Assembly (NCBI RefSeq): GCF_032190635.1
Contig: NZ_JAVLAS010000001.1
Span: forward strand, 1,984,001-2,048,000
DNA length: 64,000 bases
Source of the DNA: Levilactobacillus zymae
GTDB lineage: Bacteria > Bacillota > Bacilli > Lactobacillales > Lactobacillaceae
Direction: 5' to 3'
Shown one piece after another: positions 59,466 to 64,000 of the stretch. The translations under genes were made by a program, and so were the position numbers. How positions within the stretch are numbered: position 1 is the stretch's first letter; each line of letters starts with the position of its first letter. Under the pieces are notes generated by a model. The model ran no database searches. It was not told the DNA's origin and was given only the letters and a program-made list of their open reading frames with translations.

Positions 59466-59505
59466 AACAAAAACGACGCCGGATCATTTTTGATCTGGCG
59501 TCGTC
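59466..59505 (-). terminator. Terminator of the str operon (after fusA)
   Basis: Minus strand ACGACGCC.GATC, loop AAAAAT, GATC.GGCGTCGTTTTTGTTT: a 12-bp stem with one mismatch and a T-run, ~53 nt after the fusA stop. Confidence 0.93.
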
Positions 59506-59557
59506 CTCGACAGCTTTCAATCTGATGATTTAATTACTGGTTTTAGAACCGCGTCCT

Positions 59558-61657
59558 CTAGTCTTCGACCGGAGTCCCACCGTTCTTCTTGATAATGTCA
59601 GCTTGCACACTCTTAGGCGTTGGTTCGTAGTGGTCGAACGTCATGGTAAACGTCCCACGACCCTGCGAAGCAGACCGTAAGGTGGTTGCGTAACCGAACA
59701 TTTCGGAAAGTGGCACGTATGAATGAATCATTTGTGCGTTCCCACGAGCTTCCATTCCATCGACCTTACCACGACGTGCGGTAACTTGGCCCATGATGTC
59801 ACCCATGTATTCTTCAGGAACTTGGATATCAACCTTCATGATTGGTTCCAAGATAACTGGACCGGCAGTCTTAACGGCGTTCCGTAAAGCCAAGGAAGCG
59901 GCAACCTTGAAGGCTGCTTCACTAGAATCGACTTCGTGGTAACTACCATCATAGAGCTTAGCCTTAACGTCAACTAATGGGTAGCCTGCTAAAACACCGT
60001 TAGCCATCGCTTCTTGCAGCCCTTGGTCAACTGAAGGGATAAATTCACGAGGAACCACCCCACCGACAATGGCGTCTTCGAATTCGTAACCCTTACCACG
60101 TTCGTTAGGGGTGAATTCGATCCAAACGTCACCATATTGACCTTTACCACCAGACTGGCGAACGAATTTACCTTGAGCCTTGGTAGCCTTAGTGAAGGCT
60201 TCACGGTAAGCCACTTGAGGGGCACCGATGTTAGCTTCGACCTTAAATTCACGCTTCATCCGGTCAATGATAATGTCCAAGTGAAGTTCACCCATCCCAG
60301 CAATCAGAGTTTCACCAGTTTCAGGGTTAGTTTCAGCCTTGAAAGTTGGGTCTTCTTCAGAAAGCTTTTGTAGGGCCGTGTTCATCTTGTCTTGGTCAGC
60401 CTTAGTCTTAGGTTCTACGGCAACCTGGATAACTGGATCTGGGAAGTCCATGGATTCCAAGTGCAGTGGGTGATCAGGGTCGGTTAAGGAGTCACCAGTT
60501 GTGGTGTTCTTTAACCCAATGGCCCCGGCAATATCACCAGAGAAGACTTCTGGGATTTCTTGACGGTGGTTGGAGTGCATTTGCAGCAAACGACCAACCC
60601 GTTCACGCTTGTCCTTAGTTGAGTTCAAGACGTAAGAACCGGCTTCCAAAGTCCCGGAGTAAACCCGGATGTAAGTCAAACGACCAACGAATGGGTCGGT
60701 GGCTACCTTGAAGGCCAACGCAGCAAACGGTGCGTCGTCATCGGCACGCAATTCAACGGCTTCGTCAGTATCTGGCACCGTAGCGTTGTATGGCTTAACA
60801 TCCAATGGGGATGGTAAGTAGTCCACAACGGCGTCCATCAACATCTGCACACCCTTATCCTTAAAGGCAGAACCTGCGAAGACTGGGAACAATTCCAGCT
60901 TCAAAGTTGCCCGCCGGATAGCGGCCTTTAATTCGGCCTTGGAGATTTCTTCCCCTTCAAGGTACTTTTCCATGATTTCATCATCAACATCCGCAACGGT
61001 TTCGATGATTTCTTCATGACGCTTTTGGGCTTCATCCTTCATATCGTCAGGAATGTCCACCGTGTCCCACTTGGAACCCAGGTCATCCATGTCGTAGATG
61101 TAAGCCTTCATTTCGATTAAGTCCACGACACCGGCAAAGTCATCTTCAGCACCGATTGGCATCTGAAGAGCAACCGCGTTAGCGTCCAAACGTTCGTGTA
61201 ATGACTTAACGGAGAAGTCGAAGTTGGCCCCCAACTTATCCATCTTGTTAACAAACACGATACGGGGAACGTCGAAGTCGGAAGCTTGACGCCAAACCGT
61301 TTCGGTTTGAGGTTCTACCCCGGCTTGGGCATCCAGAACGGCAACGGCCCCATCTAAGACCCGCAGAGAACGTTCAACTTCAACAGTGAAGTCCACGTGC
61401 CCTGGCGTATCGATGATGTTGATCCGGTACTTCTTCCATTCGGCCGTAGTGGCTGCGGAAGTGATCGTGATCCCACGTTCTTGTTCTTGTTCCATCCAGT
61501 CCATTTGGGAAGCCCCATCGTGGGTTTCACCAATTTTGTGGATCTTACCAGTGTAATACAGGATACGCTCAGTAGTCGTCGTCTTCCCGGCATCGATGTG
61601 GGCCATGATACCGATGTTACGCGTCTTCTCAAGCGGAAATTCACGAGTATTAGCCAT
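59558..61657 (-). CDS. fusA: Elongation factor G
   Basis: 699-residue translocase. G-domain motifs are [27 protein letters not shown] and a conserved SAF-like GSAF; domain [16 protein letters not shown] and [20 protein letters not shown] follow. Full length with all five domains. It is the last gene of rpsL-rpsG-fusA; tuf does not follow, unlike in Bacillus. Confidence 0.99.
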   Translation of the reverse strand: MANTREFPLEKTRNIGIMAHIDAGKTTTTERILYYTGKIHKIGETHDGASQMDWMEQEQERGITITSAATTAEWKKYRINIIDTPGHVDFTVEVERSLRVLDGAVAVLDAQAGVEPQTETVWRQASDFDVPRIVFVNKMDKLGANFDFSVKSLHERLDANAVALQMPIGAEDDFAGVVDLIEMKAYIYDMDDLGSKWDTVDIPDDMKDEAQKRHEEIIETVADVDDEIMEKYLEGEEISKAELKAAIRRATLKLELFPVFAGSAFKDKGVQMLMDAVVDYLPSPLDVKPYNATVPDTDEAVELRADDDAPFAALAFKVATDPFVGRLTYIRVYSGTLEAGSYVLNSTKDKRERVGRLLQMHSNHRQEIPEVFSGDIAGAIGLKNTTTGDSLTDPDHPLHLESMDFPDPVIQVAVEPKTKADQDKMNTALQKLSEEDPTFKAETNPETGETLIAGMGELHLDIIIDRMKREFKVEANIGAPQVAYREAFTKATKAQGKFVRQSGGKGQYGDVWIEFTPNERGKGYEFEDAIVGGVVPREFIPSVDQGLQEAMANGVLAGYPLVDVKAKLYDGSYHEVDSSEAAFKVAASLALRNAVKTAGPVILEPIMKVDIQVPEEYMGDIMGQVTARRGKVDGMEARGNAQMIHSYVPLSEMFGYATTLRSASQGRGTFTMTFDHYEPTPKSVQADIIKKNGGTPVED

Positions 61658-61702
61658 GATTAATGTGTAACTCCTCTCAAAAATGATCGTCGATTTAACA
61701 AA

Positions 61703-61739
61703 AGGTGACTACCATCATCTATTGATTTAGTAGCCACCT
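61703..61739 (-). promoter_or_regulatory. Hairpin 2 in the rpsG-fusA gap
   Basis: Minus strand AGGTG.CTAC, 17-nt loop, GTAG.CACCTTTTGTT: terminator-like stem with a short U-run, 45 nt before fusA. It may reduce or tune read-through into fusA. Confidence 0.45.
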
Positions 61740-61763
61740 CTAATTAAAGGATTACTCCTTTAA

Positions 61764-61802
61764 ACTAGAGCCATGAATACGATCGCCGTATTCCGCTCTA
61801 GT
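61764..61802 (-). promoter_or_regulatory. Hairpin 1 in the rpsG-fusA gap
   Basis: Minus strand ACTAGAGC..AATACG, loop, CGTATT..GCTCTAGT: a 14-bp two-part stem without a U-run. Could be an RNase or r-protein site; the second hairpin follows 25 nt on. Confidence 0.5.
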
Positions 61803-61844
61803 ATTCTAGCACATTGGCGGTAAAGCAGGGCAAAAACTGCCTGA

Positions 61845-62315
61845 TTACCAACGGTAGTGTGCGAAGGCCCGGTTAGCATCTGCCATCCGGTGCGTATCTT
61901 CACGCTTCTTAACTGCCGCACCAGTGTTGTTAGCAGCATCCATGATTTCACGAGCAAGCCGTTCAACCATAGTGTGTTCCCCACGTAACCGTGAGTATTG
62001 CACAATCCAACGTAAGCCTAACGTGGTCCGACGGTCAGGACGAACTTCGATTGGCACTTGGTAGTTAGACCCACCAACCCGGCGTGCCTTAACTTCCAAG
62101 ACTGGCATAACGTTCTTCATTGCTTCTTCGAAAGTTTCCACTGGATCATTACCAGTTTCGTTCTTAATGATGTCAAAGGCACCATAGATAATCTTCGTGG
62201 AAGTCCCGCGTTTCCCATCCATCATCGTGTGGTTAATCAAACGAGTAACCAACTTTGAGTTGTAGATTGGATCAGGAAGGACTTCACGTTTTTGTACGTT
62301 TCCTTTTCTAGGCAT
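61845..62315 (-). CDS. rpsG: Small subunit ribosomal protein S7
   Basis: 156 residues. Starts [20 protein letters not shown]; the beta-hairpin [20 protein letters not shown] and the end [14 protein letters not shown] are conserved. In E. coli S7 regulates its own operon by binding the rpsL-rpsG gap. Confidence 0.99.
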   Translation of the reverse strand: MPRKGNVQKREVLPDPIYNSKLVTRLINHTMMDGKRGTSTKIIYGAFDIIKNETGNDPVETFEEAMKNVMPVLEVKARRVGGSNYQVPIEVRPDRRTTLGLRWIVQYSRLRGEHTMVERLAREIMDAANNTGAAVKKREDTHRMADANRAFAHYRW

Positions 62316-62389
62316 TGTTTAATATCCTCCTTGAAGTAACTATGCTTAATAGCTGACGGCAACCGTGCAGCTATCGCACCGATTCTTGT

Positions 62390-62803
62390 TTAGCCCTTAG
62401 GCTTCTTAGTCCCGTACTTGGAACGACCTTGACGACGGTCAGTCACACCGGCCGTATCAAGCGCACCACGGACAATGTGGTAACGAACCCCAGGTAAATC
62501 CTTTACCCGGCCCCCACGAATCAACACAACACTGTGTTCTTGCAGGTTGTGGCCAATCCCTGGGATGTAAGCAGTCACTTCAATTAAGTTGGACAAACGT
62601 ACACGGGCGTATTTCCGTAAAGCTGAGTTAGGCTTCTTTGGCGTCATCGTACCCACACGAGTCGCCACGCCCCGCTTTTGAGGAGCTGGATTCTTAACTT
62701 GAACCTTCTTGTAACTGTTATACCCGTAGTTTAAAGCTGGGGCATCTGATTTCGAACTTTTAGATTTACGACCTTTACGCACCAATTGGTTGATAGTAGG
62801 CAT
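62390..62803 (-). CDS. rpsL: Small subunit ribosomal protein S12
   Basis: 137 residues, longer than the 124 of E. coli by an N-terminal and internal basic stretch common in Firmicutes. Lys56 in [13 protein letters not shown] and Lys101 in [13 protein letters not shown] match E. coli Lys43 and Lys88, so the streptomycin-sensitive wild-type residues are present. GGAGG precedes the ATG. Confidence 0.99.
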   Translation of the reverse strand: MPTINQLVRKGRKSKSSKSDAPALNYGYNSYKKVQVKNPAPQKRGVATRVGTMTPKKPNSALRKYARVRLSNLIEVTAYIPGIGHNLQEHSVVLIRGGRVKDLPGVRYHIVRGALDTAGVTDRRQGRSKYGTKKPKG

Positions 62804-62853
62804 CTAAATAGTCCTCCTTTCCATATCTTCTAGAATTTAAGTCCACACATCCA

Positions 62854-62899
62854 GGTGGTTCATTTTTTCTTAAAGAAAAAAGCCACCGAGAAAGGTGTC
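62854..62899 (-). promoter_or_regulatory. Terminator-like fold in the rpsL leader
   Basis: Transcribed order: CACC-TTTCTC-GGTGG, C, six T, then a T/A stem TTTTTTCT-TAA-AGAAAAAA and CCACC. GGTGG can pair with the upstream CACC (hairpin plus U-run) or the downstream CCACC, so two exclusive folds exist. Confidence 0.5.
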
Positions 62900-62979
62900 A
62901 ATTGAAGTGTCCTCCTCGCCGTCCAGTCAGCATGTCTGGTAATTGTACCCGAGACCTGTCTGCGAAAAGCACCTTGAAT

Positions 62980-63009
62980 AGAATAACATGCCCCCTCCCC
63001 GCCTGTCAA
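62980..63009 (-). promoter_or_regulatory. Promoter of the str operon
   Basis: Minus strand TTGACA, 18-bp spacer, TATTCT; predicted start ~62973, leaving a 170-nt leader before rpsL. Confidence 0.85.
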
Positions 63010-63078
63010 CTTGCTGTTGGGAAAAAACCGGCAAAGTTTTGGTGGCCTTTTTCGGAAATACGAGTGAGGTGATAGTTA

Positions 63079-63738
63079 ATGTTGCAGTTCTTACTCTTTG
63101 TCTATGGTAGTTGTCTAGGGTCATTTCTGTGTGCCGCAGCCAGCCGTTACGCGACCCACGATTCCTTACTCTTTCCCGCTTCTCATTGCGACTGGTGTTT
63201 AACGCCACTGGCTTACTGGCAGATGGTACCAGGCATTAGCTACTGGTGGTTACGGGGCCGTTGTGCCTATTGTCAATTTCCTATTCCCCCGGAAACCATC
63301 GTTACCGAGTTCGGTTGTGGCCTGCTCCTCGCAACTTGGCACCACCCGTTAGACACCTTCATGATTGGGTGGTTACTACTCTGGATCTACGCTGCTTTGT
63401 GTGACCTACGTACCCAAACTTTTCCCGCCTGGGTGGGCGCCGCCAGCTTCATCTTCGTTCCCCACGCCCCGACGTTCACCACAATTAGCTTACTATTGCT
63501 GGCTTACGGGGCGATTCGTTTAATCTGGCCACGGTGGCCTCACCCCTGGTTGGGCGATGGCGACTTAGAATTCATTAGTAGCTATTGGATTGCCTGGGGC
63601 TCTTTGGCCACTAGTCGCTGGCTGAGTACGGCTTGTCTCCTCGCGTGGCTAGTGCACCCACCCCGTTTGCATCAGCCATTTCCCTTCGTTCCGGCTTTGG
63701 TCGCGAGCGCCTGGCTATGGTGGGTGCTCCTTGCCTGA
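63079..63738 (+). CDS. comC: Prepilin peptidase (A24, ComC-like)
   Basis: 219-residue membrane protein with about six helices. An N-terminal zinc module has CDWC and CAYC; the catalytic aspartates are in CDLRTQTFP and LGDGDLEF (the GxGD-type site). It should cleave and methylate type-IV-pilin-like ComG proteins of the competence pilus. GAGGTG lies 7 nt before the ATG. It is divergent from the str operon and convergent with rpoC. It is somewhat shorter than ~240-residue family members. Confidence 0.9.
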   Translation: MLQFLLFVYGSCLGSFLCAAASRYATHDSLLFPASHCDWCLTPLAYWQMVPGISYWWLRGRCAYCQFPIPPETIVTEFGCGLLLATWHHPLDTFMIGWLLLWIYAALCDLRTQTFPAWVGAASFIFVPHAPTFTTISLLLLAYGAIRLIWPRWPHPWLGDGDLEFISSYWIAWGSLATSRWLSTACLLAWLVHPPRLHQPFPFVPALVASAWLWWVLLA

Positions 63739-63749
63739 TACCTGACACC

Positions 63750-63790
63750 AAAAAAAGAGCCACCCTGCCAATTGGTAGAGTGACTCTTTT
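63750..63790. terminator. Bidirectional terminator between comC and rpoC
   Basis: AAAAGAG..CAC, inner GCCAATTGG, GTG..CTCTTTTC; A-rich on one side and T-rich on the other, serving both convergent genes. Confidence 0.85.
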
Positions 63791-63813
63791 CGTGGCTTGC
63801 TCTCACGCAGAGA

Positions 63814-64000
63814 TTAAGCTTGGGAGTCTTCTTGCATTTGCTTTTCGAGGTCGCTGATTGAGTAAACGCCCTCCGTTGAAGCACTGCCGACTTCCTTGGG
63901 TTTGATCTGACGGTAATCTGGCATCCCAGTCCCGGCAGGAATAATCTTCCCAATGATCACATTTTCCTTCAGCCCAACTAACGGGTCGTTCTTCCCGCGG
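63814..64000 (-). CDS. rpoC: RNA polymerase beta' subunit, C-terminal end only
   Basis: Only the last 61 residues are inside the window. They read [32 protein letters not shown] and an acidic tail ending [10 protein letters not shown], the standard C-terminus of beta' in lactobacilli. The 5' part lies beyond the window edge. Its terminator is shared with comC. Confidence 0.95.
   Translation of the reverse strand, partial: RGKNDPLVGLKENVIIGKIIPAGTGMPDYRQIKPKEVGSASTEGVYSISDLEKQMQEDSQA

Noticed and set aside
62854..62899. Classical transcription attenuator in the rpsL leader
   Set aside because: The competing arm is downstream of the U-run, so it cannot act as an antiterminator in time.

Overview
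The window looks like chromosomal core sequence from a low-GC Gram-positive of the family Lactobacillaceae; a Levilactobacillus-like heterofermentative rod is my best guess, from gene order and protein flavour, not from any search. Supporting points are the Shine-Dalgarno-led genes with frequent GTG and TTG starts, the glyA-upp-atp, mbl-yidD-rodA and rplQ-ecfA1-ecfA2-ecfT-truA-rplM-rpsI orders, an adk-infA junction without map, a str operon without tuf, and a Ddl with the phenylalanine typical of D-Ala-D-Lac ligases. Nearly every gene is on the minus strand. I see no tRNA, rRNA, CRISPR array, prophage or insertion sequence.

Layout. 1-9.6 kb is an envelope and cell-shape region: a membrane glycerophosphodiester phosphodiesterase (cut by the window edge), ddl, a DUF2785 protein, an SPFH protein, an orphan lipoyl-carrier (GcvH-like) protein, rodA, DUF2969, yidD, mbl, murA and a DUF1146 protein. 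9.9-16.3 kb is the eight-gene F1Fo ATP synthase operon (atpBEFHAGDC, no atpI). 16.7-22.4 kb carries upp, glyA, a Sua5-type threonylcarbamoyl-AMP synthase, prmC, prfA and tdk. Divergent murT-gatD (22.6-24.7 kb) amidates lipid II. 24.8-31 kb is accessory: a serine hydrolase, a MocR-type regulator and a heterodimeric ABC exporter. 31.1-35 kb has two small unknown proteins, a divergent GGDEF/EAL pair (a possible small c-di-GMP module) and an LCP cell-wall ligase. 35.4-40.1 kb has KtrA/KtrB potassium uptake, an aldo/keto reductase and an MFS transporter.

40.3-63 kb is translation machinery: rpsI-rplM, truA, the ECF energy-coupling module, the continuous S10-spc-alpha cluster from rpsJ to rplQ with secY, adk, infA and rpoA, then the str operon rpsL-rpsG-fusA. 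A plus-strand prepilin peptidase gene (comC type) follows, and the 3' end of rpoC closes the window.

The most unusual signals are in non-coding DNA. A perfect 12-bp inverted repeat brackets the rplM promoter and could make read-through RNA fold differently from promoter-initiated RNA. Structured leaders or 3' elements lie at rplM, rpsJ, rpsL, rpsG-fusA and rplQ. There are 21-bp-period direct repeats ahead of glyA, a palindrome over the -10 of the aldo/keto reductase promoter, and two copies of a dispersed repeat with a terminator-like end. All functional calls come from reading translated motifs and sequence patterns; no alignment or folding program was run.
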